Source: Alginatibacterium sediminis (GTDB taxonomy: Bacteria > Pseudomonadota > Gammaproteobacteria > Enterobacterales > Celerinatantimonadaceae). Taken from it: DNA of 64,000 bases. Location of the stretch: positions 124,001-188,000 of the forward strand of contig NZ_RAQO01000006.1 of assembly GCF_003610775.1 (NCBI RefSeq), read 5' to 3'. The first letter of the stretch is position 1. Each line of letters opens with the position of its first letter. A model generated the notes under the pieces. That model was given only the letters and a program-made list of their open reading frames with translations. It had not been told where the DNA came from and searched no databases. Made by a program: the position numbers and the translations under genes. Of the stretch, positions 28,187 to 37,178 are shown piece after piece.

Positions 28187-28948
28187 ATGATCTTGGAATC
28201 TTTCAATCTTAAAGGGAAAGTTGCAATTGTAACTGGATGTGACACTGGCTTAGGTCAAGGAATGGCTCTTGGACTTGCCCAAGCCGGTTGCAAAGTTGTT
28301 GGGGTTAACTACGTAGAGCCGACTGAAACGATTGAAAAAATGAATGAACATGCTTTTTCGTTTTTAGATGTACGGGCCAATTTGCTAAAGCAAGATGAAA
28401 TTGCTGATATCGTAGCGCAGGCAATTGCTGAGTTCGGCAAGATTGACATTTTGGTTAACAATGCTGGCATTATTCGTCGTGAAGACGCCATCGAGTTCTC
28501 TGAGCAGAATTGGGATGATGTGATGAACATTAACTCGAAAACTGTTTTCTTTATGTCTCAAGCTGTTGCTAAACAGTTTATCGCTCAAGGCCACGGTGGA
28601 AAAATAATTAACATTGCATCGATGTTGTCTTTTCAAGGCGGTATCCGCGTACCTTCATACACGGCCTCAAAAAGTGCGGTTATGGGCATTACGCGTGCCA
28701 TGGCTAACGAGTGGGCAAATCATAATATCAACGTAAACGCGATAGCTCCCGGCTATATGGCAACCAATAACACCACTGCTTTACGAGCTGATGAAGAACG
28801 CAATGCTAGCATCCTTGAACGCATTCCAGCAGACCGATGGGGTACGCCTGAAGACGTAGCTGGCCCTTGTGTGTTCTTGGCATCAGATGCCGCTTCTTAT
28901 ATCAATGGCTATACCATCGCGGTTGATGGCGGCTGGCTAGCTAGATAG
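28187..28948 (+). CDS. kduD: 2-dehydro-3-deoxy-D-gluconate 5-dehydrogenase
   Basis: A 253-residue short-chain dehydrogenase that reduces 2,5-diketo-3-deoxygluconate to KDG. It carries the Rossmann motif VTGCDTGLGQGMALGLAQAG (residues 14-33), NNAGIIRREDA, the catalytic SYTASKS and the C-terminal INGYTIAVDGGWLAR, all near-identical to E. coli KduD. It leads the kduD-kdgF-isomerase operon, behind the KdgR operator. Confidence 0.97.
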   Translation: MILESFNLKGKVAIVTGCDTGLGQGMALGLAQAGCKVVGVNYVEPTETIEKMNEHAFSFLDVRANLLKQDEIADIVAQAIAEFGKIDILVNNAGIIRREDAIEFSEQNWDDVMNINSKTVFFMSQAVAKQFIAQGHGGKIINIASMLSFQGGIRVPSYTASKSAVMGITRAMANEWANHNINVNAIAPGYMATNNTTALRADEERNASILERIPADRWGTPEDVAGPCVFLASDAASYINGYTIAVDGGWLAR

Positions 28949-29047
28949 TAATTCAAGGCTAGGGTTGCGGTTAAACATATATGCGTCAGCATATAAAGCT
29001 TCGCAATGGATTCGTTGCCGTAACTAATTAATATAAATAGGAATTTC

Positions 29048-29368
29048 ATGTTTATTTTTAACAAAGACATAGAGTTGACTGATCTTGGTGACGGTATTTC
29101 CCGCAAGGTTTTGGCGCATAGCGACAATATGATGGCGGTTGAGGTGCACTTTGAAAAAGGTGCCATTGGAGCGTTGCACAATCATCCCCATGAACAACTA
29201 ACTTATGTTCTATCCGGTGAGTTTGAGTTCACTATTAATGATGAAAAAAGAATCGTAAAAGCCGGGGATACGATGTACAAAGAGCCAAATATTGAGCATG
29301 GCTGTGTATGTCTTAAAGCCGGAGTACTAATCGATAACTTTACGCCAATGCGTAAAGATTTTATTTAG
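29048..29368 (+). CDS. kdgF: KdgF, unsaturated-uronate ring-opening cupin
   Basis: A 106-residue single-domain cupin. KdgF proteins speed the conversion of 4,5-unsaturated monouronates into the linear ketonised form used by KduI. The metal-binding cupin motifs are visible: HNHPHEQLTYVLSGEFEF (residues ~39-56) and a second box with EPNIEHGC, and the C-terminus VLIDNFTPMRKDF is typical of KdgF. TAGGAA precedes the ATG. It lies 99 bases after kduD. Confidence 0.93.
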   Translation: MFIFNKDIELTDLGDGISRKVLAHSDNMMAVEVHFEKGAIGALHNHPHEQLTYVLSGEFEFTINDEKRIVKAGDTMYKEPNIEHGCVCLKAGVLIDNFTPMRKDFI

Positions 29369-29405
29369 AATACTAATTTGTTGCAGCATGCTGCGGGAGA
29401 GTTCA

Positions 29406-30044
29406 ATGAAAATTGCTTTGATGATGGAAAACAGCCAAGCCGGTAAAAATGCGATGGTTGCAGCGGAACTAAACACGGTTGCGGGTGATTTAGGCCATGA
29501 TGTATTTAACGTCGGTATGACAAACGAAAATGATCACCACCTTACATACATCCACCTTGGAATCATGGCTAGTATACTGCTTAATTCTAAAGCCGTTGAT
29601 TTTGTAGTTGCAGGCTGTGGAACGGGGCAAGGTGCAATGATGTCACTTAATCTTCACCCTGGAGTGGTTTGTGGTTACTGCCTGGAGCCTTCAGATGCTT
29701 TTCTGTTTAATCAGATCAACAATGGTAACGCTTTAGCCTTGGCATTCGCTAAAGGCTTTGGCTGGGCGGGTGAGCTTAATGTTCGCTATATGTTTGAGAA
29801 AGCATTTACTGGCGAGCGTGGGCAAGGCTATCCAATCGAGCGCGCAGCTCCACAGCAACAAAACGCTGGTATTTTAAATGAAGTTAAAGCTGCTGTTGCC
29901 AAAACTAGTTTGATTGATTCACTCAAAGCGATTGACCAATCTTTAGTTAAAACTGCAGTGGGTAGCACACAATTCCAGGCTTGTTTCTTTGATAACTGTA
30001 AAGATTCCGAAATTGCTGCCTATGTGAAGTCTCTTATCGATTAA
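29406..30044 (+). CDS. RpiB/LacA-family isomerase, DhuI-like
   Basis: A 212-residue sugar isomerase. MKIALMMENSQAGKNAMV, DFVVAGCGTGQGAMMSLN, PGVVCGYCLEPSDAFLFNQINNGNALAL and FGWAGELN follow the streptococcal DhuI type, an RpiB-fold enzyme that does the same step as KduI on 4-deoxy-5-keto uronates from glycosaminoglycans (published for Streptococcus; recalled, not searched). The GCGTG catalytic-cysteine motif of RpiB is present. The start at 29406 has GGGAG six bases upstream; an ATG at 29388 is less likely. Sitting after kduD and kdgF strongly supports a role in uronate breakdown, but it could act on another keto-uronate. Confidence 0.82.
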   Translation: MKIALMMENSQAGKNAMVAAELNTVAGDLGHDVFNVGMTNENDHHLTYIHLGIMASILLNSKAVDFVVAGCGTGQGAMMSLNLHPGVVCGYCLEPSDAFLFNQINNGNALALAFAKGFGWAGELNVRYMFEKAFTGERGQGYPIERAAPQQQNAGILNEVKAAVAKTSLIDSLKAIDQSLVKTAVGSTQFQACFFDNCKDSEIAAYVKSLID

Positions 30045-30098
30045 AGGTATTGTTTTTCGCGAACTAGGATAAGTATTACGCAGTTTCTGAAAGATTTT

Positions 30099-30122
30099 AA
30101 AGCACTCAATGAGTGCTTTTTC
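30099..30122 (+). terminator. Rho-independent terminator of the kduD operon
   Basis: AAAGCACTC-AAT-GAGTGCTTT hairpin followed by TT; it lies about 55 bases after the DhuI-like gene. Confidence 0.85.
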
Positions 30123-30616
30123 AGTTTCCGATATCAGGGCTTGGATGCGCGCTAAATGTATGCTCCCATTTTTGATTCCAATTCCAATTCCAATTCCAAT
30201 TCCAATTCCAATTCCAAATCGCTCTTTCGGTAGTCGCTTACATTGTCTCAATGCTAATATCTTTAGTAAAACTGCTGAGGCCTTTGGATGCAATATGGCC
30301 AGATGTGCTTTGTGGCATCACTTCCATCTTAACTATGCTCTTTGGATCTCGCTATACCTCCAATAGTTCGTCTCCAGACCATTATATATTTATCATCGGG
30401 TTTTAAAGGGCTGCCAATACTTCGCTTATGAGATGATTTTTGTTGTCTGAGGAGCTTTATTTTTTGACAGGTGAAGATGGAAATACTAATTTTAGATTGC
30501 TTCAAAAAACGTTACAGACTTCGATTGAGTGTAGTGATCTTTGAGCCATTTTGTATGGTTTTAGGCTATTCATAATGAAAGATAATAAGCGTCATATCTA
30601 CTATATTTGTATGACT
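30123..30616. other. Non-coding stretch between convergent operons
   Basis: About 490 bases between two terminators. Apart from a hexanucleotide repeat near 30175 I see nothing. The open frame across the repeat is low-complexity and I do not believe it is a gene. Confidence 0.5.
30175..30216. repeat. ATTCCA hexanucleotide microsatellite, seven copies
   Basis: Seven perfect tandem copies of ATTCCA (TGGAAT on the other strand), 42 bases, in the gap after the kduD operon. A 6-bp unit keeps any reading frame constant, so it would not phase-switch a gene by frameshift. Confidence 0.95.
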
Positions 30617-30644
30617 AAAAAGCGATGCTGGAGAGGCATCGCTT
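30617..30644 (-). terminator. Terminator of the TRAP operon
   Basis: AAGCGATGC / GCATCGCTT, a 9-bp stem with 7-base loop, followed on the minus strand by TTTT-AG. It lies 24 bases past the dctP stop. Confidence 0.7.
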
Positions 30645-30667
30645 GAGAGATTGGTTTGCGAGATTAA

Positions 30668-31633
30668 CTATTTGGTGTTTTGGATATCAATGAGCATATC
30701 GCCAAATTGTGGGTATTCAGCTTTAAATTTGTCGTATACAGGTGTGACCGCTGCTTGGAACGTTGGTGTATCACTTTCTACAAACGTGACCCCTTTTGCC
30801 GCGAGATCAACTTTTGCTTTACTAACGTAGTCGCTCCAATTCTTTTTCTGAACGTCGTTAGTTTTCATGATCACATTGCGGATTTTAGAGCGTTCTTCGT
30901 CTGTAAACCCATTCCATACATCGGTCGAAACGACGAGTACGTCTGGCACCATGGTATGGCGATCATACGAATAGAATTTCTTAACTTCGAAATGACGCGA
31001 CGAATAATACGATGGGATATTATTCTCAGCTCCATCGACTACACCTTGTTGCAGCGCAGAGTAAAGCTCGCCATAAGGCAGTGGTACCGGCGTTGCGCCT
31101 AGCGATTTAATGATATCAATGGCAAGTGGCGAGTTCTGAACTCGAATTTTCATGCCGGCTAAATCTGCTGGGGTGACAATAGGTTTATCCGTGTAAAAGC
31201 TGCGAGCCCCAGCATCCATAAATGCGAGACCAATAAAGCCTTTATCACGTGATGACTCTAGAATTTCCTTACCGATAGGGCCGTTGACCACACTATAGTA
31301 ATGGTCCAAATCACGATACAGATAGGGTAAGGATAGTATTTTGTAGGATTCAGAAAATGATTCAAGTAGCGCAGCACTGACCTTCGTTAAGCCAATTGTT
31401 CCATTTTGAACCATTTGCATGGAGGTTGTTTCACTACCTAAGGTCCCGTTTGGATAAACCTTAATACGGTCTTTAATTTCGCCACTTGTTTCTTCTGCGA
31501 ACCATTCCAAGGATTGGTGTACTGGATGTTCTGTCGGCAAAATATGTGAAAGCTTAATCGTTTTGGCGTAAACCGCCGTACTGCTGGCCATTCCCGCAAC
31601 CAATGTCGCGAGTAGTAAATGTTTAACATTCAT
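30668..31633 (-). CDS. dctP: TRAP transporter solute-binding protein, probable uronate
   Basis: A 321-residue DctP-type binding protein with signal peptide MNVKHLLLATLVAGMASSTA (cleaved near VYA-KT). TIKLSHILPTEHPVHQSLEWF, GLKIR-type MKIRVQNSP and the ligand segment GAENNIPSYYSSRHFEV are family hallmarks; the arginine of KIRVQ clamps the substrate carboxylate and the asparagines lie in the binding site. Many members of this subgroup bind D-glucuronate or D-galacturonate, and the kdu neighbours support this. It is the last gene of the Q-M-P operon. Confidence 0.88.
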   Translation of the reverse strand: MNVKHLLLATLVAGMASSTAVYAKTIKLSHILPTEHPVHQSLEWFAEETSGEIKDRIKVYPNGTLGSETTSMQMVQNGTIGLTKVSAALLESFSESYKILSLPYLYRDLDHYYSVVNGPIGKEILESSRDKGFIGLAFMDAGARSFYTDKPIVTPADLAGMKIRVQNSPLAIDIIKSLGATPVPLPYGELYSALQQGVVDGAENNIPSYYSSRHFEVKKFYSYDRHTMVPDVLVVSTDVWNGFTDEERSKIRNVIMKTNDVQKKNWSDYVSKAKVDLAAKGVTFVESDTPTFQAAVTPVYDKFKAEYPQFGDMLIDIQNTK

Positions 31634-31668
31634 CGAGTTATTCCTTTAGTGTAAATGTTGTAGCGTTT

Positions 31669-33027
31669 TTAGGATTTATATCCTGCTAATTCAGGTAACC
31701 ACATGGTTAGCGCCGGAAAGGCTACTATCAGTGCCAGCGTGGTGACCATTATTAAGAAAAGTGGTAACAGCTTTGGTACCACCTCTCCAATTTTTGCTCC
31801 GGAGACACTGCACCCAACAAACAGAGCGGTGCCAACTGGAGGAGTACAAATACCGATACATAAGTTAAAGACTAGAATGATCCCAAAGTGCACCGGGTCA
31901 ACGCCAAGTAGAATGGCAATCGGTAAAAATATTGGTGTGAAGATGAGCACGGCTGGGGACATATCCATAAATGTGCCAACAACCAGCAACACCACATTCA
32001 TCAACAACATGATGACAATCGGATTAGATGAGTAATTAAGTACAAACTCAGCGATAGCATTGGGAATGTCGGCGTTGGCCATTGCCCACGACATGGCTGA
32101 TGAGGTCGCTATCATCAGCAGTACTATCGAGGTGGTTAATACACTATCGAGCAAAATCGAAGGCAGGGCTTTTACCTTGAGCTCTTTATAGGCGAAGCCT
32201 AGGAATAGGCTATACACAACCGCAATAGCACTAGCTTCCGTTGCGGTAAAGACTCCCCCGACAATTCCTCCCATGATAATCACGACCAGTAACAAGCTTG
32301 GAAGGGCATCAAAGATGACGTTTAAGGGACGTTGCTCTAACACAATTTTTTGTTGTGGTATTTTGTAGCGTTTGCCGAGCAAAAAGATCCCAATCATGAT
32401 CCCTAGTCCCATGAGCAATCCAGGGATGTAGCCGGCTATAAACAAGTATTGAACTGATGTACTGCTAACCAGTGCGTATAAAATAAGGATGTTAGACGGC
32501 GGAATGAGCAGCCCGGTTGGACACGATGCAACATTAATCGCCGAAGAAAAGGCTGTTGGATACCCGTGTTTATCTTGCAGCGGTTTCATGATTCCGCCGA
32601 CGGCTGCTGCGGACGCAACGGCTGAACCTGAGAGTGAGCCAAACATCATATTTGCAATAACATTTACATGTGACAATGATCCAGGTAGGCGTCCGCCTAA
32701 TAACATCGCGAAATTAATCAGCCTAACGGCCAGTCCGCCGCGGTTCATTAGATTTCCAGCCACAATAAAGAATGGCAGTGCCAGTAAGCCAAAGCTATTC
32801 AAACCATTGACCATTTGTTGAGACACTAAGATTGCAGCTTTATCGAGTGGGAAGTCGATAAAAATAGTAAATAAGGCCGCGCTGCCAATGGCGAAAGCGA
32901 TAGGCATACCAATTAAAAGCAATACTGCTAAGGTTCCAAATAGTATTGCGATAGGGAGTACGTCGTAGAAGAAATCAGGCATAACTTCTAGGTACTCGGG
33001 TGAAAAAATAAGCTCTAGCAGGGTCAT
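31669..33027 (-). CDS. dctM: TRAP transporter large permease
   Basis: A 452-residue DctM subunit with about a dozen membrane helices; it is the sodium-coupled translocation channel. Family strings: GMPIAFAIGSAALFTI, GSLSGSAVASAAAVGGIM and FGIILVFNLCIGICTPPVGTALFVG. The start codon overlaps the stop of dctQ by one base, so the two are coupled. Confidence 0.93.
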   Translation of the reverse strand: MTLLELIFSPEYLEVMPDFFYDVLPIAILFGTLAVLLLIGMPIAFAIGSAALFTIFIDFPLDKAAILVSQQMVNGLNSFGLLALPFFIVAGNLMNRGGLAVRLINFAMLLGGRLPGSLSHVNVIANMMFGSLSGSAVASAAAVGGIMKPLQDKHGYPTAFSSAINVASCPTGLLIPPSNILILYALVSSTSVQYLFIAGYIPGLLMGLGIMIGIFLLGKRYKIPQQKIVLEQRPLNVIFDALPSLLLVVIIMGGIVGGVFTATEASAIAVVYSLFLGFAYKELKVKALPSILLDSVLTTSIVLLMIATSSAMSWAMANADIPNAIAEFVLNYSSNPIVIMLLMNVVLLVVGTFMDMSPAVLIFTPIFLPIAILLGVDPVHFGIILVFNLCIGICTPPVGTALFVGCSVSGAKIGEVVPKLLPLFLIMVTTLALIVAFPALTMWLPELAGYKS

Positions 33028-33545
33028 TATTTACTCCCTTTCTTAGCGGTTAGAATCTTCACAAAAGAATCCGAAATATCGAGTACGCCGTAATAATTAA
33101 TCAGTAAGCCAGCGATAGGGACAACAGCATAGACATAGCCAATAAGGAGTTGATGACCAGCAATGCTTAGACCAGGGGAAACTTGTTGGTGTTCTAATGT
33201 GTTCAACACATAAGCGCTGCCACCGTAAACAAACGTAATCGATGAAAAGGCAACGATCAGAAGGTTTATAAAAATGCAGAGCACTTGTTGCTTAGTAAAG
33301 GATAAATGCGGCATTAAAAGCTCTAAGGCAAGATGACGTTTGACTGCATAAGTGTAAGCACCGCCGAGGATCCCAATCCAAATGAGCAAGTAGCGTGATA
33401 ACTCATCGGTAAAAACCGACGGGTCATTGGTGACAAAGCGGGTAAACACCTGCCAAACGACAGTGACTACCATCGCCCCCATAAAAAAAATCAGTATGGA
33501 ACTTAAGGCCCTATTCACCGCCTGATTTAGATTCGAAAAACTCAT
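33027..33545 (-). CDS. dctQ: TRAP transporter small permease
   Basis: A 172-residue DctQ subunit with four membrane helices. VVWQVFTRFVTNDPSVFTDELSRYLLIWIG is split over helix 1 and loop as in the family (the string RF..N-P..W-DE-R). It leads the operon; a KdgR-like site lies about 115 bases upstream of its start. Confidence 0.9.
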   Translation of the reverse strand: MSFSNLNQAVNRALSSILIFFMGAMVVTVVWQVFTRFVTNDPSVFTDELSRYLLIWIGILGGAYTYAVKRHLALELLMPHLSFTKQQVLCIFINLLIVAFSSITFVYGGSAYVLNTLEHQQVSPGLSIAGHQLLIGYVYAVVPIAGLLINYYGVLDISDSFVKILTAKKGSK

Positions 33546-33965
33546 TATGATCTCAGTAACTTTTGTGAAGAAAAATCATTTTTCTTCTATTTATTTGCTT
33601 GCACTAATTTAGGTTAAATAAATATAAAAATACAAGATCAAAATCACATACCTATATTTTTAAACCGTCGTATCAAAAATAATAATGTCGATGTGTGTAT
33701 TTGTAACCAATTGTATCGCTGTTATGGATTAGTAGCCTTTGAAGTGTTGCCGACTTGTATTTGGGTTGGTAAGTACATGGACTTCCGACACAAATTACGG
33801 AAATTGACTAGGTGTGATGATTCCCAAAGATTTAAAGTAAGCAGCGGTCCAAACACGGTATTGGCAAGTCTTCTTTGCTCATTCTTTCAACATAGGCTTG
33901 AAAGGTTTAGCTCTTTGACGTCGTGAGTTTGCCAAGGATAGGTGTGCATTGCTGTCACCGAGCAA
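33546..33965. other. Regulatory/intergenic stretch between TRAP and ABC operons
   Basis: About 420 bases with no credible gene. It holds the TRAP promoter region with a KdgR-like site (33661). Nothing else was recognised between that and the terminator at 33966. Confidence 0.5.
33661..33675. promoter_or_regulatory. KdgR-like site upstream of the TRAP operon
   Basis: TAAACCGTCGTATCA; its reverse complement TGATACGACGGTTTA agrees at most positions with the algQ-side site TGAAACGCCGGTTCA. Confidence 0.5.
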
Positions 33966-33997
33966 TAAAAAAGCCCCAGCCTAATTGGCTAAGGCTT
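33966..33997 (-). terminator. Terminator of the oligouronate ABC operon
   Basis: An 11-bp stem (33971-33981 with 33987-33997, two G-T pairs) and 5-base loop; on the minus strand it runs into TTTTTT. It lies 60 bases past the algM2-like stop. Confidence 0.85.
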
Positions 33998-34057
33998 AAC
34001 CTGTAACGGTCTGCTACTTGATCGAATAAAACTATAACGCAGTTCGTGTTAGTACCA

Positions 34058-34948
34058 TTATTCTTTCACGCCACCTAACATGATGCCTTTGTTAAAGTAT
34101 TTCTGCACAAATGGATAGATCAACAGCACAGGAATAATGGAACAAACCATAATCGCAGCACTAACGGTTTCAAATGAGTAGGCAGCTTCTAGTAATGAAC
34201 TTGAAAAGGTATCATCATCTGACAATTGCGTGATCATTTGTCGAAGGTAAACTTGCAAAGGTACTTTTGATTCATCGCGGAGCAATACCATGGCCCAGAA
34301 GAAGCCATTCCAGCGCGATACGATACAGAACAGAGTGACCGTCGCGATAGCTGGTTTAGCCAGTGGGATAAAGACCTTCCATAATACTTGGAAATCATTA
34401 GCGCCATCCATACGGGCTGCCTCTTCGAAAGACGGAGGGACCGCTTCGAAAAAGTTACGCAGCAGTATGATATTAAATGCATTACAAGCAAATCCAATAA
34501 TAATCCCCAAGTAACTATCTAAGAGCCCTAGATCGCGCATATTTAAGAAAAACGGGATCATTCCGGCGTTAAACCACATAGTGAAGGCGATCATGATGTT
34601 CCAGTATTTTCGGCCAAGTAATTGTGGACGAGACAGCGCATAGGCGCACGGAACAATAAAAGCTAAGCTCGTAAGTGTGCCGCCGATCGTATAGATGAAA
34701 GTATTTCGATAGGATATCCAAAATGCGGAATCAAAAATCACCTTCTCGTATGCAGCAAAGGTAATTTGGACCGGTGTTAGCACCACTTGCCCAGAAGTTA
34801 CCGCCTCGCCCATACTCATTGATAATGAAGCTACATAAATGAAAGGGTAGAGCGTACTAATCGTAAATAGAGCAACTAAAAACATATTGATGTAAACAAA
34901 TGCTTTGTCGCCTCGTGAGTATAGATTCATGTTCATTATTTGGCTCAT
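34058..34948 (-). CDS. algM2: Oligouronate ABC transporter permease, AlgM2-like
   Basis: A 296-residue permease with six membrane helices. The coupling loop EEAARMDGANDFQVLWKVFIPL and the C-terminal FVQKYFNKGIMLGGVKE are typical of the LplC/YtcP/AlgM2 group, and length matches Sphingomonas AlgM2 (about 293). AGGAA precedes the ATG. It is the last gene of an operon ordered binding protein, ATPase, M1, M2. Confidence 0.86.
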   Translation of the reverse strand: MSQIMNMNLYSRGDKAFVYINMFLVALFTISTLYPFIYVASLSMSMGEAVTSGQVVLTPVQITFAAYEKVIFDSAFWISYRNTFIYTIGGTLTSLAFIVPCAYALSRPQLLGRKYWNIMIAFTMWFNAGMIPFFLNMRDLGLLDSYLGIIIGFACNAFNIILLRNFFEAVPPSFEEAARMDGANDFQVLWKVFIPLAKPAIATVTLFCIVSRWNGFFWAMVLLRDESKVPLQVYLRQMITQLSDDDTFSSSLLEAAYSFETVSAAIMVCSIIPVLLIYPFVQKYFNKGIMLGGVKE

Positions 34949-34960
34949 TAGGGTTCCTGT

Positions 34961-35920
34961 TTACCAAAGTGAGGTGCGGGAGACTTTTTTACTGATGGTA
35001 TTGGCAGCAATAACCAATACAAATGCGATGACAGCATTGAAGAGCCCTGCGGCTGCAGCTAAGTCGTATTGAGCGGCTTGCAAACCTTGACGATAAATAA
35101 ACGTACTGATCACGTCGGAAGTTGCATAGGTTGCAGGTTGGTAAAGCATAATGATCATTTCAAAGCCCACCTCTAGAATGTTCCCTATTCGGATAATGAG
35201 CATTATTAAGATGGTTGGCATGATGCAAGGCAACGTGATTTTCCACATCATCTGCCAGCGCGATGCACCATCAACCACTGCCGATTCATAGAGTGAAGGA
35301 TTTACACCAGCAATCGAGGCCAAAAATACAATAGAGTTAAACCCGGCCTCTTGCCAAATTCCGGTGCCAACAAAGATCGTTCGAAACCATTCTGGTTTTG
35401 TAAGAAAATAGACAGAATCATAACCTAAGGCATTGAGTAATAGATTGACGACCCCGGTTGAGGGAGCGAATGCCGTGATCACAATCCCAGCAATAATAAC
35501 TGCTGAGATAAAGTGAGGTAGATAGACGATGGTTTGCGCGGTTTTCTTGAATTTCGGGTTAATGATTTCGTTGAACATTAGTGCCAGAATAATTGGTACA
35601 GGAAAACCAAAGAGAAGACTGGCGCCACTGATGATTACGGTATTTTTTATAGCTCGGATAAACTGGTCGTTTTCAAATAGCGTATAAAAGTGCTCCAAGC
35701 CTATCCAAGGGCTGTCTGTTATACCTTTAAAAACGCTGTAATCTTTAAACGCTATTTGCAAACCATACATGGGTTTATAAAGAAATAAAATAAACCAAAT
35801 GAGTGTCGGCGCTAACATTATATAGAGCCGCCATTCCCTCTGAAAGTGATGGATTAGCCAGGTGAGCTTTTTACTCCGCGGACTCTCGTTTATAACTTGG
35901 TAACTTTGTTCATTTTCCAT
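34961..35920 (-). CDS. algM1: Oligouronate ABC transporter permease, AlgM1-like
   Basis: A 319-residue permease with a polar N-terminus and six helices, of the LplB/AlgM1 group. It has YKPMYGLQIAFKDYSVFKGI, the coupling loop YESAVVDGASRWQMMWKITL, and length close to Sphingomonas AlgM1 (324). Three ATGs are stacked after AGGA; the third, at 35920, has the best spacing (6 bases), while 35926 would add two methionines. It lies 9 bases after the ATPase gene. Confidence 0.86.
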   Translation of the reverse strand: MENEQSYQVINESPRSKKLTWLIHHFQREWRLYIMLAPTLIWFILFLYKPMYGLQIAFKDYSVFKGITDSPWIGLEHFYTLFENDQFIRAIKNTVIISGASLLFGFPVPIILALMFNEIINPKFKKTAQTIVYLPHFISAVIIAGIVITAFAPSTGVVNLLLNALGYDSVYFLTKPEWFRTIFVGTGIWQEAGFNSIVFLASIAGVNPSLYESAVVDGASRWQMMWKITLPCIMPTILIMLIIRIGNILEVGFEMIIMLYQPATYATSDVISTFIYRQGLQAAQYDLAAAAGLFNAVIAFVLVIAANTISKKVSRTSLW

Positions 35921-35929
35921 CATCATTCC

Positions 35930-37030
35930 TTAGGCATTACAGCCAACTGAACTTCGGCTTAGAGCTCGTCCGGTCGTTTTGTCGAAAACGGTAATTGCGT
36001 CTTGTCGAAAGTAAAGGGTGTCAAGATGCTTTAAATGCTCAACTTTTCCATGGGTGTCGACTTTGACGACAAAAGCAGATTCTTGAATTCTGCAGTGCAG
36101 TAGCGCTTCTGAACCTAAGGTCTCCACTAGATCAACGTGTATTGGTACCGCGCTACTATTGTCCACGGGAACGATATCGACATATTCGGGTCGGATACCA
36201 ATGATTACTTCTAAATCGCAGGGATTTTCTAATTGTGGGAGTAGACATTTGTTGCCTGAAATATCGGCGTAGACCAAACCATCAATGCTGGTGATGGTGG
36301 TGCTAATTAGGTTCATTGGTGGAGAACCAATGAAGGTTGCAACGAAGGTATTAATCGGGTTGTTGAACAGCTCCATTGGGGTGCCAATTTGTTCTATTCG
36401 ACCATCACTCATAACGACAATCCGATCGGCTAAAGTCATCGCTTCCACTTGGTCGTGAGTAACATAAACACTAGTGACACCAAGTTTAGTGTGAAGTTGT
36501 TTTATTTCTGCCCTCATTTGGGTTCGTAACTTAGCATCCAAGTTCGACAAGGGTTCATCAAACAAAAACACTTTGGGATGCCTTACGATAGCTCTTCCCA
36601 TTGCTACACGTTGACGCTGACCTCCTGATAAGTCCGCGGGTCTGCGTTCTAATAAGCTCGTTAGCTCTAAGGTATGAGCAACTTCTTTGACCAGTTCTTC
36701 GATTCGCGGTTTTGGAACTTTACGAATGCGCAAGCCAAAGGCGATGTTTTCCGCAACACTAAGATGAGGATATAGGGCGTAGTTTTGGAAAACCATGGCA
36801 ACATCTCTGTCTTTTGGAGCTATGTGGTTGACGACCTTGTCGTCTATAGAAACCTGCCCATCACTGATTTCTTCCAGCCCAGCAAGCATTCTCAAAGTTG
36901 TCGACTTACCACATCCTGATGGCCCAACCAAAACAACGAACTCTTTAGATTTAACTTCGAGATCTATTCCATGAACAACGGTGACGTCCTTGTAGCTTTT
37001 GACCACACCTTCCAATTTTACTCCAGACAT
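35930..37030 (-). CDS. algS: Oligouronate ABC transporter ATPase, AlgS/MsmK-like
   Basis: A 366-residue ATPase of the carbohydrate CUT1 class: Walker A GPSGCGKST (~residue 37), [17 protein letters not shown], Walker B VFLFDEPLSNLD, then a C-terminal regulatory OB/TOBE domain (GIRPEYVDIV). Length is almost that of AlgS (363). An AAAGGAG site lies before the ATG. The adjacent permeases support its role in oligosaccharide uptake; ATPases of this class can serve several importers. Confidence 0.87.
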   Translation of the reverse strand: MSGVKLEGVVKSYKDVTVVHGIDLEVKSKEFVVLVGPSGCGKSTTLRMLAGLEEISDGQVSIDDKVVNHIAPKDRDVAMVFQNYALYPHLSVAENIAFGLRIRKVPKPRIEELVKEVAHTLELTSLLERRPADLSGGQRQRVAMGRAIVRHPKVFLFDEPLSNLDAKLRTQMRAEIKQLHTKLGVTSVYVTHDQVEAMTLADRIVVMSDGRIEQIGTPMELFNNPINTFVATFIGSPPMNLISTTITSIDGLVYADISGNKCLLPQLENPCDLEVIIGIRPEYVDIVPVDNSSAVPIHVDLVETLGSEALLHCRIQESAFVVKVDTHGKVEHLKHLDTLYFRQDAITVFDKTTGRALSRSSVGCNA

Positions 37031-37099
37031 ACATACTCCTTTACGTGCTTTAATTGGCTTCTTAATGAACTTAATTAGGGTGAAACACTAGGGGAAAGG

Positions 37100-37130
37100 C
37101 AGGACCACTAGTTTGGCAACAGTGATCCTG
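37100..37130 (-). promoter_or_regulatory. Stem-loop between algQ and algS
   Basis: CAGGA-C-CACT pairs with AGTG-A-TCCTG (one mismatch, 11-base loop) in the 148-base gap after the binding-protein gene. It has no T tract. It parallels the rhaS-rhaT stem-loop and may keep binding protein in excess. Confidence 0.5.
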
Positions 37131-37178
37131 ATACTTGCATCAATCCGGCAATCCTATGCCAAGATTTTGAGGCTGTTT

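Noticed and set aside
30109-30366. Open frame crossing the ATTCCA repeat (Ile-Pro repeats) and its minus-strand mirror (Gly-Ile repeats)
   Set aside because: The frame exists only because a 6-bp repeat cannot produce stops; there is no ribosome site or recognisable family, and both strands are open, which is typical of an artefact.
33693-33926. 77-codon plus-strand frame in the gap between the TRAP and ABC operons
   Set aside because: No ribosome site, no signal or family pattern, and cysteine/phenylalanine-rich composition unlike nearby proteins.
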